DNA of 64,000 nt from Sphingobium cyanobacteriorum (GCF_030580935.1 NZ_JAUQOM010000001.1:868001-932000); one strand, 5' to 3'. Positions 37,360 to 48,812 are shown, numbered from the stretch's first letter. Notes: a model not told the origin generated them from the letters alone. Numbers and translations: made by a program.

Positions 37360-38105
37360 GCGGCTACTCCCAGAGCTTTCAGCTTTGCAACCAGTTCATC
37401 CACATCGGCGACCTTGACGCCGGCCGAGCGCTTGGCCGGCTCCACGACCTTGAGCGTCTCCAGACGGGCGCTTGTGTCCACGCCGTAATCGGCGGGGGTC
37501 TTTTGCGCCAAAGGCTTGGACTTGGCCTTCATGATGTTGGGCAACGAGGCGTAACGCGGTTCGTTGAGGCGCAGGTCGGTGGTGACGATCGCCGGAAGAG
37601 TGAGCTTCACCGTCTCCAGCCCGCCATCGACTTCGCGCGTCACATTGACGTTGCCATCGGCAACCTCGACCTTGCTGGCGAAGGTGCCCTGCGGCAGGCC
37701 CAGCAGCGCGGCCAGCATCTGGCCGGTCTGGTTGCTGTCGTCGTCGATCGCCTGCTTGCCCAGGATGATCAGGCCAGCGCCTTCCTCTTCCTGCACCTTG
37801 GCCAGCAGCTTGGCCACGCCCAGCGGCTCGACCTCATCGTCGGTCTGGATCAGGATGGCCCGATCCGCGCCCATGGCCAGCGCCGTGCGCAAGGTTTCCT
37901 GCGCCTTCGCTACACCGATGGATACCGCGATCACTTCGGTCGCCACGCCCTTTTCCTTCAGGCGGATGGCTTCCTCGACCGCGATCTCGTCGAACGGGTT
38001 CATGCTCATCTTGACGTTGGCCAGGTCGACGCCCGACCCGTCCGCCTTCACCCGCGGCTTCACATTATAGTCGATGACCCGCTTTACGGGCACAAGGATC
38101 TTCAT
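37356..38105 (-). CDS. etfB: Electron transfer flavoprotein beta subunit
   Basis: 249 residues, AMP-binding partner of EtfA. Starts [20 protein letters not shown] and carries the signature [17 protein letters not shown]. The ATG complementary to 38103-38105 is chosen because GGAGG lies 9 bases before it; an in-frame ATG three codons upstream touches the ribosome site. It lies 96 bp after sucC on the same strand and is probably part of a sucC-etfB-etfA unit. Confidence 0.97.
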   Translation of the reverse strand: MKILVPVKRVIDYNVKPRVKADGSGVDLANVKMSMNPFDEIAVEEAIRLKEKGVATEVIAVSIGVAKAQETLRTALAMGADRAILIQTDDEVEPLGVAKLLAKVQEEEGAGLIILGKQAIDDDSNQTGQMLAALLGLPQGTFASKVEVADGNVNVTREVDGGLETVKLTLPAIVTTDLRLNEPRYASLPNIMKAKSKPLAQKTPADYGVDTSARLETLKVVEPAKRSAGVKVADVDELVAKLKALGVAA

Positions 38106-38201
38106 CTTCAACATCCTCCGTTTTCAATGCCAGCACGGGCGCGGGCAGCCCGTTACCGGACCACCCGCACCCTGCGTTGTTCGTTCAGGCTGGAAGGTGC
38201 C

Positions 38202-39401
38202 TCAGGCTGCCTTCCTCACTTCCGCCACGATCTTCTTGGCCGCGTCGCCCAGGTCGTCCGCCGGGACGATCGCCAGGCCGGACGAGGCCAGAATGTCCTT
38301 GCCCTTCTGGACGTTGGTGCCTTCCAGGCGCACCACCAGCGGGACCGACAGGTTCACTTCCTTGGCGGCGGCGACGATGCCGTCGGCGATGATGTCGCAC
38401 TTCATGATGCCGCCGAAAATGTTGACCAGGATGCCCTTGACCGCCGGATCCTTCAGGATGATCTTGAACGCCGCCGTCACCTTCTCCGTGGTGGCGCCGC
38501 CGCCCACGTCCAGGAAGTTGGCGGGGAATTCGCCGTTCAGCTTGATGATGTCCATGGTCGCCATGGCCAGGCCCGCGCCGTTCACCATGCAACCGATATT
38601 GCCGTCCAGCTTGATGTAGGCGAGGTCATATTTGGACGCTTCGACTTCGGCCGCATCTTCCTCGGTCAGGTCGCGCAGTTCGGCGATGTCCTTGTGACGG
38701 AACATGGCGTTGCCGTCGAAGCCGACCTTTGCGTCCAGCACCAGCAGGTTGCCCTGCTCGGTCAGCGCCAGCGGATTGATTTCGATCTGCTCGGCGTCGG
38801 TATCCAGGAATGCGGCATAGAGCGACGAGGCAACCTTGGCTGCCTGCTTGGCGAGGTCGCCGGTCAGGCCCAGCGCCGCCGCGATCGAACGGCCATGATG
38901 CGGCTGGAAGCCGGCGGCCGGATCGACCGAGAAGCTGTGGATTTTCTCAGGGGTCGAGTGGGCGACTTCCTCGATGTCCATGCCGCCTTCGGTCGACACG
39001 ACGAAGGCGATCCGGCTGCTGCCGCGATCGACCAGCAGCGCGAGGTAGAATTCCTTGGCGATATCGGCGCCGTCGGTGATGTAGAGGCGGTTGACCTGCT
39101 TGCCGGCGTCGCCGGTCTGGATCGTCACCAGCGTGTTGCCCAGCATGTCGGTGGCATGGGCCTTGACCTCATCCAGGTTGAAGGCGAGGCGGACGCCGCC
39201 CTTCGCTTCGGGGGCCAGTTCCTTGAACTTGCCCTTGCCACGGCCGCCGGCATGGATCTGCGACTTCACGACATAGAGCGGCCCAGGCAGCTTCTTGGCG
39301 GCTTCGACCGCTTCCTCGACCGAGAAGGCGGGATAGCCAGCGGCGATCGGCGCGCCATATTTGGCCAGCAATTCCTTGGCCTGATATTCGTGAATGTTCA
39401 T
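38202..39401 (-). CDS. sucC: Succinyl-CoA ligase (ADP-forming) beta subunit
   Basis: 399 residues. ATP-grasp subunit of the citric-acid-cycle enzyme that makes succinate and ATP from succinyl-CoA. Starts [20 protein letters not shown]; the substrate-binding end has [10 protein letters not shown]. The alpha subunit gene sucD is not adjacent, where many bacteria have it; etfB follows instead. Upstream lie three TTTGCAAA-type boxes (39476-39506), which suggest control by a short-chain acyl-CoA regulator. Confidence 0.97.
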   Translation of the reverse strand: MNIHEYQAKELLAKYGAPIAAGYPAFSVEEAVEAAKKLPGPLYVVKSQIHAGGRGKGKFKELAPEAKGGVRLAFNLDEVKAHATDMLGNTLVTIQTGDAGKQVNRLYITDGADIAKEFYLALLVDRGSSRIAFVVSTEGGMDIEEVAHSTPEKIHSFSVDPAAGFQPHHGRSIAAALGLTGDLAKQAAKVASSLYAAFLDTDAEQIEINPLALTEQGNLLVLDAKVGFDGNAMFRHKDIAELRDLTEEDAAEVEASKYDLAYIKLDGNIGCMVNGAGLAMATMDIIKLNGEFPANFLDVGGGATTEKVTAAFKIILKDPAVKGILVNIFGGIMKCDIIADGIVAAAKEVNLSVPLVVRLEGTNVQKGKDILASSGLAIVPADDLGDAAKKIVAEVRKAA

Positions 39402-39475
39402 GGGCTGGCCCGTCCTTGTTGCGTTGAACCTGATGGTCAGCGGCTAAGCACAGGGCGATTCGGCGCGCCAGAAGA

Positions 39476-39506
39476 TTTTGCAAAATCACTTTGCAAAATT
39501 GCAAAA
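39476..39506. promoter_or_regulatory. Cluster of three TTTGCAAA-type boxes ahead of sucC
   Basis: TTTTGCAAAA (39476-39485), TTTGCAAAA (39490-39498) and TTGCAAAA (39499-39506), 75-105 bp before the sucC start. This is the box recognised by ScfR-family regulators (PccR, RamB), which sense short-chain acyl-CoA or acetate metabolism. The regulator is not in the window; binding is inferred. Confidence 0.6.
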
Positions 39507-39553
39507 CCTGATTCGGCGGCCGCACCGATATCGGCCGGCCCGCCGCAAGAATG

Positions 39554-39880
39554 TCAGAAGGCGCACCGCAGCGCGGCGGCGCTCGTCACCGCCAGAATCT
39601 CAGGATCTCCAAGCGCGCGGACCTTGTGGAGCAGGCGATCGACGGTCATGTCCGGGCTGTGCGACTTGCGGAGCGATGCCAGCGACTGGAGCTTGCGCAA
39701 CTGCATGATGCTGAGCCTGCCGGTCATACGCGGCGCCATGCAGCCGGCCATTTCTGGCGCCAGGCCAGCCTCCACCAACCCGGCGCGCAGCCGTGATTCG
39801 GGCGACAGCGACGTGCAGGACGGTAGCAGAAGGGCGAAGGCGGCGAACAGCGTGACGCGCGACGATATTGTCCTGAGCAT
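39554..39880 (-). CDS. Small lipoprotein-like protein (108 aa)
   Basis: Signal region VTLFAAFALLLPSC ends in a lipobox-like LPSC. The mature part (MAPRMTGRLSIMQLRKLQSL, DRLLHKVRALGDPEIL) has a pattern I have seen in conserved sphingomonad hypothetical proteins. Start choice is unusual: ATGs at 39907, 39895 and 39880 are in frame, and the last two lie in a perfect 15-bp tandem duplication. AGGA in the first copy stands 5 bases before the ATG at 39880, so that one is preferred. Confidence 0.7.
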   Translation of the reverse strand: MLRTISSRVTLFAAFALLLPSCTSLSPESRLRAGLVEAGLAPEMAGCMAPRMTGRLSIMQLRKLQSLASLRKSHSPDMTVDRLLHKVRALGDPEILAVTSAAALRCAF

Positions 39881-39896
39881 GATTGTCCTGAGCATG
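39867..39896. repeat. Perfect 15-bp tandem duplication at a gene start
   Basis: ATTGTCCTGAGCATG occurs twice head to tail (39867-39881, 39882-39896). It spans the start codon and AGGA ribosome site of the small lipoprotein gene on the minus strand. The period keeps the reading frame. Confidence 0.9.
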
Positions 39897-39961
39897 GAAA
39901 TTTCCATGGCCCGATCGGCCTGAACGGAGGATAAACATGCCTGCTTCGCAAAGGAAAATCC

Positions 39962-40363
39962 ATGTTCGATCGCTTCTTCGCCGCCCTGTCGCATCGCGTC
40001 GCCAACATGGCGGGGCAACCGCCTGCCTTCGTGCTGGCATTGACCATCGTTCTGGTCTGGCTCCTGACCGGGCCACTGTTCGACTATTCCGATACCTGGC
40101 AACTGGTCATCAACACCGGCACGACCATCATCACTTTCCTGATGGTGTTCCTGATCCAGAATGCACAGAATCGCGACGGATCAGCCATCCAGGCCAAGCT
40201 GGACGAGCTGATCCGCGCTTTGGAAACCGCGCGTAATGATTTCATCGGCATCGAACATCTGACCGAAGCGGAACTGGAACGCATCAAGGCCGTGCTGGAA
40301 CGGGAATGCGGCGACGACGCCATGCATCACCGCGCCATCGAACGGCTGCTCCAGCGACGCTGA
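39962..40363 (+). CDS. Low-affinity iron permease-like membrane protein
   Basis: 133 residues with two close membrane segments (FVLALTIVLVWLLTGPLF and VINTGTTIITFLMVFLIQNA) followed by NRDGSAIQAKLDELIRA, the mark of the low-affinity iron permease family (Pfam 04120). The cytoplasmic C-terminal helix is charged. Actual iron transport by bacterial members is not established. Single gene, divergent from the small lipoprotein. Confidence 0.85.
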   Translation: MFDRFFAALSHRVANMAGQPPAFVLALTIVLVWLLTGPLFDYSDTWQLVINTGTTIITFLMVFLIQNAQNRDGSAIQAKLDELIRALETARNDFIGIEHLTEAELERIKAVLERECGDDAMHHRAIERLLQRR

Positions 40364-40375
40364 GACGCACGCTCG

Positions 40376-40549
40376 TCAATGGGCGTGCGCAAGCCGCCTT
40401 TCATTTTCACGACGATAGGCGTCAATCTGTTCAGTATAGCTTTGCGCCAGACTTTCATAAGCCGCCCGCCCCTTGGATGAACGGCTGCTCTGCGCGTTGA
40501 TCAAAGACATCTGCTGACGATGCAGCAGATAATTCACGTCCTTCTCCAT
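40376..40549 (-). CDS. Small helical protein (57 aa)
   Basis: Starts MEKDVNYLLHRQQMSLINAQ and is wholly helical and charged, with ESLAQSYTEQIDAYRRENE. The ATG complementary to 40547-40549 follows GGGAGGAGGG. I recall similar short proteins next to other sphingomonad genes; function unknown. Converges with the iron-permease-like gene, 12 bp apart. Confidence 0.65.
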   Translation of the reverse strand: MEKDVNYLLHRQQMSLINAQSSRSSKGRAAYESLAQSYTEQIDAYRRENERRLAHAH

Positions 40550-40822
40550 GGTCGCCCTCCTCCCGTATCGTGCAAGAGATTGGTCGATTGGCTGACGCCG
40601 CATTCCGACAGTCGGCGTCAACCCGACCGATTTATCATTAATTTCCGCGCTTGGCGAGCCGCCCTGCCGCCCGGATGCGGCAACAGGGCGCATCCCGCTT
40701 ATGATCCGGCGCAAAGATGGACTGCATGACTTTGCATATATTGCGTAAAAGGCTTGGAAGCCGCTGGCACAACTGGCATCCTTGGCTGTGTCGAAACTTG
40801 GGGGAACGGCGCCTTGTTGGAC

Positions 40823-42211
40823 ATGCTGGGCGTCGTTCTGCAGGCGCTGTACCGGGAAACCCTTCTGTTCGCGGCGGTCGGCCTGGCGATCGGCGGGCTG
40901 GACGACCTGATCGTCGACTGGCTGTTCCTGTGCCGCAAATATTGGCGCGACCTCATCATCTATGCCCGCCACCCGCGCATGACGACGGCCACCCTGCCCG
41001 CATCCGCTTCACCCGGCCGGATCGCCATCTTCATCCCCGCCTGGCGCGAGGCGGAGGTGATCGCCCCGATGCTGCGCCATGCGCTGGCCTGCTGGCGCGA
41101 CGCGGACTATCGGCTGTTCGTCGGCGTCTATCCCAATGATCCCGACACGATCGACGCCATCACGCCGATCGTAGAGGGCAATGATCGCATCATCGTCGGT
41201 ATCAATCCCCGCGCCGGCCCCAGCACCAAGGCGGATTGCCTGAATGTCCTGTGGGCGGCGATGCAGGATTGCGAAGCGCGTGATGGCATCCCGTTCAAGG
41301 CGGTGGTGCTGCACGACGCCGAAGATGTTGTCCATCCCGACGAAATCCGCCTGTTCGATTTTCTGATCGACCGTTTCCACCTGGTCCAGTTGCCCGTCCT
41401 GCCGCTGCCCGGTCGCGGCGGCTGGCTGGCCCGCGCCATCGCCAATCATTATTGCGACGAATTTGCGGAAAGCCACGGACGCCTGATGACCGTGCGCGAA
41501 GCGCTGGGCGCATCGATCCCGTCGGCGGGCGTCGCCTGCGCCTTTGAGCGTCAGATGCTGGGGCGACTGGCCGATCCGCTCCATGGCGGCCCGTTCGACC
41601 CGTCCTCCCTGACCGAAGATTATGAAGCCGGACTGAAATTCAGCGACATGGGCGGACGCGGCATTTTCGTGCGGATGCGCGACGCCCAGGGCGCGCTGGT
41701 GGCGACACGCGAATATTTCCCCGATACGATCGACTCGGCGGTCCGGCAGAAGGCCCGCTGGATGGTCGGCATCTCGCTGGCCGGATGGGACCGCATGGGC
41801 TGGCGCGGCGGTCCCGCCGAATGGTGGATGCGCGTTCGGGATCGCCGCGCGACCATCGCGGCGCTGGTGCTGCTGGCTGCCTATCTGGCGCTGATCCTGT
41901 GGAGCGCGATCCAGTTGCTGGGCCTGGTGATGCCTTTGCCCCGGCCATCGCTATCACCCCTGCTAAGCGGGCTGCTCCTGCTCAATCTGGGGTTGATGGC
42001 CTGGCGGACGGCGATGCGCGCCCTGTTCGTCGGCCGCGCCTATGGCTGGCGCTACGGATTGGGGGCGATCCCGCGCACGGTCATTGCCAATTATATCGCC
42101 ATATTGGCGGCGCGACGCGCGATCTGTCTCTATGGCAGGTCGCTGCTGGGCAAGCCGCTGCGCTGGGACAAGACCCAGCATCGTTTCCCGGACATCCAGA
42201 CCCCGGCATGA
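40823..42211 (+). CDS. NfrB-like membrane glycosyltransferase
   Basis: Family-2 processive-type glycosyltransferase of about 463 residues. One N-terminal helix, a cytoplasmic catalytic domain (acidic DAEDVV, then TEDYE, then QKARWMVG in place of the QxxRW motif) and two or three C-terminal helices. It resembles NfrB, the inner-membrane enzyme of the N4-receptor exopolysaccharide system, but lacks NfrB's C-terminal c-di-GMP-binding MshEN domain. The start may instead be a TTG at 40814 after GGGGGAA. Its stop overlaps the next gene, which matches the NfrA C-terminal domain. Confidence 0.8.
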   Translation: MLGVVLQALYRETLLFAAVGLAIGGLDDLIVDWLFLCRKYWRDLIIYARHPRMTTATLPASASPGRIAIFIPAWREAEVIAPMLRHALACWRDADYRLFVGVYPNDPDTIDAITPIVEGNDRIIVGINPRAGPSTKADCLNVLWAAMQDCEARDGIPFKAVVLHDAEDVVHPDEIRLFDFLIDRFHLVQLPVLPLPGRGGWLARAIANHYCDEFAESHGRLMTVREALGASIPSAGVACAFERQMLGRLADPLHGGPFDPSSLTEDYEAGLKFSDMGGRGIFVRMRDAQGALVATREYFPDTIDSAVRQKARWMVGISLAGWDRMGWRGGPAEWWMRVRDRRATIAALVLLAAYLALILWSAIQLLGLVMPLPRPSLSPLLSGLLLLNLGLMAWRTAMRALFVGRAYGWRYGLGAIPRTVIANYIAILAARRAICLYGRSLLGKPLRWDKTQHRFPDIQTPA

Positions 42212-43290
42212 CCGGCGCGGCACATAGCAGGCCCTTGCGCTTTTTCGCCCTGCTGATGCTGGGCTGGATCGCCATCCGCCTCGCCGGACAGGATGGAGCG
42301 CCGCCGCTCCCCCCTCCCATGCTGGCGCTGCCCGCCCGACCCAGCCTGACGCGCTTGCTCAACCCGCCCGTCGCCCTGGCGGCAAGCGCCGCACCCATGC
42401 CCTTGAAACTGGCGAAGCGCGGGCCGGGCCGATGGGCATTCCCTGCCCATGTTCGGGCGGCTGCGGCCCCACCCCGCCTGCAAACGGCAACCACCCGCCA
42501 AGAGGTCGACACCATTGTCGACATGATGGCCTTCATCCATTTCGCCATGGGTTTCGCCAACCGCCATTATGCGAGCGACGATGACTATATGAGCGGTTTC
42601 CAGCCCACCGCCGCCCCGGTGCCGATACTCGCCCCCATGCGCGCGAAGCCCGATCGCTGGCGGGTCGGAAGCTGGCTGCTGTGGCGGCCGGGCGGCGTGA
42701 CGAGTGGCGATGCGGTCACGCCGGGCCGGCTGGGTGGATCGCAGGCCGGGCTGCGGGTGGACTATGAGCTGACCCCGCGCGCCAAGAGCCGCACGGTCGC
42801 CTATGGCCGCATCACCAGCGCGCTCCAGCATCCGGCCGCACCCGAAACAGCGGTGGGGCTGGCCATTCAGCCGATCCGCACCATCCCTGTCAGTCTGGCG
42901 GCGGAACGACGGATCGCGCTGGGCCGGGGCGCGCGCAACGCCAATGCGGTCATGGCCGTGGGCGGGTTCGGACCGAGCGCGATCGGGCATTCGATCGAAG
43001 CGGAAGGCTATGCGCAGGCCGGCATCGTCGGCTTCCGGCGCGGCGACAGGTTCATCGACGGCAAAGTCTCGCTGCTGTCCCCCATCGGCCAGTCGCCCGT
43101 CCGTGTCGGCGCCGCGCTGTCAGGCGGGGCGCAGCCCTATGTCAGCCGACTCGACATCGGCCCGGAATTGCAGCTCCGCCTGCCCCTGCCGCAGGCGTCG
43201 GCGCGTGTCTCCGTCGAATGGCGGCAGCGCATTGCCGGCAACGCCCGGCCGGGATCAGGCATTGCCATCACCCTTGCCACGGATTTTTGA
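42208..43290 (+). CDS. Exported protein with NfrA-type C-terminal domain (360 aa)
   Basis: N-terminal hydrophobic segment (RFFALLMLGWIAIRLAG), a Pro/Ala-rich linker, then a region of repeated amphipathic strands ending in F: GLRVDYELTPRAKSRTVAYG, LAAERRIALGRGARN, VEWRQRIAGNARPGSGIA. I recognise this as the NfrA C-terminal (bacteriophage N4 adsorption protein A) domain, probably outer-membrane inserted. The TPR-rich periplasmic part of E. coli NfrA is missing. Coupled to the glycosyltransferase by an ATGA overlap, so the pair likely makes and exports a polysaccharide. Confidence 0.72.
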   Translation: MTGAAHSRPLRFFALLMLGWIAIRLAGQDGAPPLPPPMLALPARPSLTRLLNPPVALAASAAPMPLKLAKRGPGRWAFPAHVRAAAAPPRLQTATTRQEVDTIVDMMAFIHFAMGFANRHYASDDDYMSGFQPTAAPVPILAPMRAKPDRWRVGSWLLWRPGGVTSGDAVTPGRLGGSQAGLRVDYELTPRAKSRTVAYGRITSALQHPAAPETAVGLAIQPIRTIPVSLAAERRIALGRGARNANAVMAVGGFGPSAIGHSIEAEGYAQAGIVGFRRGDRFIDGKVSLLSPIGQSPVRVGAALSGGAQPYVSRLDIGPELQLRLPLPQASARVSVEWRQRIAGNARPGSGIAITLATDF

Positions 43291-43338
43291 TCGCCAACGC
43301 TTTCTATCCTGTCCATTTGGCGTTACCTCGGATCGGGC

Positions 43339-44252
<914 letters not shown>

Positions 44253-44253
<1 letters not shown>

Positions 44254-45014
44254 TGCGCCGGCGCGCCCTGCTCTGCCTGGCGCCTGTCGCGCTGATGCTG
44301 GGCGCGGCCGATGAACCGCAACTGGTGCCCGACGTGTCGCAGCGCGAAGTGGTGATCCAGTACAGCTTCACCGGCGCGGATTTGCTGCTGTTCGGGGCAA
44401 TCGTCTATGCCGACGGGCGGCGGCCGGACAAGCCGGCGGACATTGTCGTGGTCCTGAAAGGCCCGGAACAGTCGATCATCATGCGTGAAAAGCAGAAGGT
44501 GGCGGGCATCTGGGTCAATGCGGACACCGCACGTTTCCGTTCCGCGCCCAGTTTCTACGCCATGGCGTCCTCCCGCCCGATCGACAGGATCGTGGATGAA
44601 CGCAGCGCGGCCATCTACGAACTGGGCGTCGACAAACTGCAACTCTCCCCTTCCTCGCTCAACGACAGTGCGGAACTGTCGCGCTTTCAGGCGGGGCTGG
44701 TCGACCTGCGCGCCCGGTCGGGCCTGTTCGTGGAGCGGCCCGGCACGGTCGAGATCACCGACGGGGTGCTCTATCGCGCCCGGCTGCCGCTCTCGGCGCG
44801 GGTGATCGTGGGTGATTATACCGCCGAAACCTTTCTGGTGCAGGATGGCCGCGTCGTCGCGGCGGCGGTGCGGGACATCACCGTGCGCAAATCGGGCTTT
44901 GAACAGTTCATGGCCAGCGCGGCGGAAAACTGGTCCTTCGCCTACGGCCTGGTGGCGATCGCGCTGGCGGTGGGCATGGGCTGGGCAGCCGGCGCGATCG
45001 CACGCCGGCTCTGA
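44253..45014 (+). CDS. TIGR02186-family protein
   Basis: 253 residues: signal peptide (LLCLAPVALMLGAADE), a periplasmic beta-rich body starting LVPDVSQREVVIQYSFTGAD and one C-terminal membrane helix (AYGLVAIALAVGMGWAAGAI). It fits the TIGR02186 family of alphaproteobacteria, of unknown function and found with TauE/SafE permeases. Translation is coupled to the permease by a TGATG overlap, so it is probably its periplasm-facing partner. Confidence 0.85.
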
Positions 45015-45103
45015 TCGACCGGCATCATCATCCTTTGGTACAGAAGAATTGCCCTACCCCCTTTTGTCCGACTAAACAGAAGCAAACCGGATCGGGGGGA
45101 TTC

Positions 45104-46426
45104 ATGAGTCAGGACAGCCAGGCGGACGCGCATCCTTTCCCGCATTTGCTGGCGCGCAGTCATGCCTTGCGCGCGTCCCTGTCGCGCGAGATGCACATTC
45201 GCAAGATGCCGCGACTCGACACGCCCTCGCGCACGGTGCAGTTCATGATGATCGTGGACGAGGAAGAGGCGCGGTCCAGCATTGCGGCGCTGCGCACCCT
45301 GCTCGCGCCTGACGGCCCCGCCCCGGATGCGGCCGACCGCTTCTTCGCCTGCCGTGTCGGTTCGCTCGGTTTCTCCTGGGAACGGCATAGCGAATTCATC
45401 ACCTACAGCTTCATCGCGGACGGCTATGGTGATCCGTTCGACCTGTCGCCCTTTCGCGCCGTGTCGCACTGGATCGACCAGTTGCCGGGACAGGTCATCC
45501 GGTCGACCCAGATCGCGCTGGTGCGGCAGGAGCCGACCAGCGCCATGATCGCCACCCATTTCGCACCCGACGACCTTATCAGTTCCGACATTGCGCAAGG
45601 CCGCGCGCGCATCTGGAGCGATTTCCGGCTGCATGACAATGGCTTTGGCCGCTTGCTGATCGAGGATCGCGGGCTGGAAGGGGCGGAACCTGCATTGCTG
45701 GTGCAACGGATGCAGGAGCTGGGCAATTATCGCAAGATCGCGCTGCTCGGCCTGCCCGAAGCGCAGCAAGCGACCCCGGTGCTGGCCGCACTGGAACGGC
45801 GACTGACCGAAGTGACGGCACAGGTCGCCGCACCGGATGCCGATGCCGACGCCGTGCTGGAACAACTGTCGATGCTCAGCGCCGAACTGGCGCAGATCAT
45901 CGCGCGCACCCGCTATCGCATGAGCGCGACCCATGCTTATGCCGAACTGTGTTTCGACCGCATTCGCCGGCTGGAGGTGGCGGCGGTGCGCGGCTACCGC
46001 TCGCTTGACGATTTCACCGAACGGCGCCTGCTGCCGGCAATGCGGACCTGCGATGCGTTCAGCCGACGACTGGAGGATCTGTCGCAGCGCATCGCCTGGA
46101 CCAGCGCGATGCTGCGCACGCGGGTCGATACCGCTTTGGCGCGCCGCAACCGCGATCTGCTGGCGTCGATGGACCGGCGCACCGGGTTGCAATTGCGCTT
46201 GCAACATACGGTCGAAGGACTGTCGGTGGTCGCGATCAGCTATTATGCGCTGGGCCTGTGGCATCACCTGAAGGAAGCGATCGAGCATCAGGGCGCCCAT
46301 CTGCCCGGCTGGGTCGATCTTGCGCTGATCCCTGCAATCATCGGCGCGGTATTTCTGGGCCTGCGGCAGATCAAGAAGGTCAAGCGCCCCCCGTCCACAC
46401 GGGGCGGCGAAACGGACATCGCGTAA
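45104..46426 (+). CDS. DUF3422-family membrane-anchored protein
   Basis: 440 residues. Soluble N-terminal part (SREMHIRKMPRLDTPSRTVQ, ERHSEFITYSFI), long coiled-coil-like helices around residues 240-370, and two C-terminal membrane helices separated by HHLKEAIEHQG. This matches DUF3422, whose role is unknown. GGGGGA lies 4 bases before the ATG at 45104; an upstream frame has no ribosome site. Confidence 0.88.
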   Translation: MSQDSQADAHPFPHLLARSHALRASLSREMHIRKMPRLDTPSRTVQFMMIVDEEEARSSIAALRTLLAPDGPAPDAADRFFACRVGSLGFSWERHSEFITYSFIADGYGDPFDLSPFRAVSHWIDQLPGQVIRSTQIALVRQEPTSAMIATHFAPDDLISSDIAQGRARIWSDFRLHDNGFGRLLIEDRGLEGAEPALLVQRMQELGNYRKIALLGLPEAQQATPVLAALERRLTEVTAQVAAPDADADAVLEQLSMLSAELAQIIARTRYRMSATHAYAELCFDRIRRLEVAAVRGYRSLDDFTERRLLPAMRTCDAFSRRLEDLSQRIAWTSAMLRTRVDTALARRNRDLLASMDRRTGLQLRLQHTVEGLSVVAISYYALGLWHHLKEAIEHQGAHLPGWVDLALIPAIIGAVFLGLRQIKKVKRPPSTRGGETDIA

Positions 46427-46651
46427 AATCAAAAAGCGGGAGCGGTCTGTGCACTGAAGCCATCGCCACTGGCGTAACGCCACCTCCTTTTCCGAAGGCT
46501 GACGCTGTTCACCGCGTTCCTCCATCCCGCCCATGCCCCGCCCTGGATAATGTGCGGATCGTTCGCCCGGTCCCGCATTGCGGCCCGCCTGTCGCAGCCG
46601 CCTTCTGTACCGGGGGCCGGACATGCACTGCGCGCGAACCGCCTTGCATGA

Positions 46652-47701
<1,050 letters not shown>

Positions 47702-47747
47702 GCCGGACGGATAGGCTGGGCTGAGCGGGAATAGGGAGAATGCGCGG

Positions 47748-48734
47748 ATGACTGCCCTGGCCATCGACGCCGATGATGTTCGCAACGCCGCCGCGCAGAT
47801 TGCCGGCGTGGCGGTCAGGACACCGCTGATCGAAAATGCGGTGCTGAATGCGATCGCCGGACGCCGGGTTCTCATCAAGTTCGAAGGCGCGCAGCATAGC
47901 GGGTCGTTCAAATTCAGGGGTGCCTATAACCGGCTAAGCCGGATCGCGCCCAAGGACCGCGCCGCCGGCGTCGTCGCCTGGTCATCGGGCAATCACGCTC
48001 AGGGTGTGGCGGCAGCCGCGCGCCTTTTGGATATCCCCGCCGCGATAGTCATGCCGGCGGACGCACCCGCGATCAAGATCGCCAACACCAGGGCGCTGGG
48101 CGGACAAGTGGTGCCCTATGACCGCATGACGCAATCACGCGAAGAGATTGCGACCGGGCTGGCACGGGAACGCGGGGCGATAGTGGTGCCGTCCTACGAC
48201 GATCCGCATGTCATAGCAGGCCAGGGAACGACCGGGCTGGAGATCATGGAACAGGCCGCAGCCGCCGATGCGCAGATCGGACAGGTACTGGTCTGTTGCG
48301 GCGGTGGGGGGCTGGTTGCCGGGATTGCAACGGCGATCAGGGATATCGCGCCATCCGTCGCCATTTATGCGGTCGAACCGGCAGAATTTGACGATACCGC
48401 CCGGTCACTGGCGAGCGGGCGGCGCGAAACGGTGCGCGCGGGCGCACTGTCGATCTGCGACGCCCTGATGGCGCCCAGCCCCGGCGCGCTGACATTTCCG
48501 ATCAATCAGGCGCTGCTGGCGGGTGGCCTGTCCGTCACCGACGATGAGGTCGGCGCGGCGATGCGCTTCGCCTTCGAAACCTTGAAACTGGTGGTCGAAC
48601 CGGGCGGCGCGGTGGCGTTGGCAGCGCTCCTGCACGACAAGGCGCCCCATAGCGACACGCCGGTTGCGATCGTGCTGTCCGGCGCGAATGTTGACGCCGC
48701 CGCCTATGCCGCCATCCTGGGCGGCGCAGGATGA
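47748..48734 (+). CDS. Threonine/serine dehydratase (PLP fold type II)
   Basis: 328 residues. Deaminates L-threonine or L-serine to 2-oxo acids; related serine racemases have the same fold. PLP lysine in SGSFKFRGA, asparagine loop SSGNHAQG and phosphate-binding CGGGGLVAG are present. There is no C-terminal ACT regulatory domain, so it is of the catabolic/short type. Starts 46 bp after the MreB-like gene. A terminator follows. Confidence 0.9.
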   Translation: MTALAIDADDVRNAAAQIAGVAVRTPLIENAVLNAIAGRRVLIKFEGAQHSGSFKFRGAYNRLSRIAPKDRAAGVVAWSSGNHAQGVAAAARLLDIPAAIVMPADAPAIKIANTRALGGQVVPYDRMTQSREEIATGLARERGAIVVPSYDDPHVIAGQGTTGLEIMEQAAAADAQIGQVLVCCGGGGLVAGIATAIRDIAPSVAIYAVEPAEFDDTARSLASGRRETVRAGALSICDALMAPSPGALTFPINQALLAGGLSVTDDEVGAAMRFAFETLKLVVEPGGAVALAALLHDKAPHSDTPVAIVLSGANVDAAAYAAILGGAG

Positions 48735-48762
48735 ACGGATGAAGCGAAAGCCCCGCAACAGA

Positions 48763-48788
48763 AAAAGGGGCCATTGCTGGCCCCTTTT
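48763..48788. terminator. Bidirectional intrinsic terminator
   Basis: Stem AAAAGGGGCC/GGCCCCTTTT (48763-48772 with 48779-48788), 6-base loop. It serves the dehydratase gene from the left and rpsI from the right. Confidence 0.9.
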
Positions 48789-48812
48789 CCATCATATCCG
48801 AACTGTTTGCGC

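Noticed and set aside
37347..39923. 858-codon open frame antisense to etfA, etfB and sucC
   Set aside because: It crosses three conserved genes in the opposite sense and has no recognisable domain.
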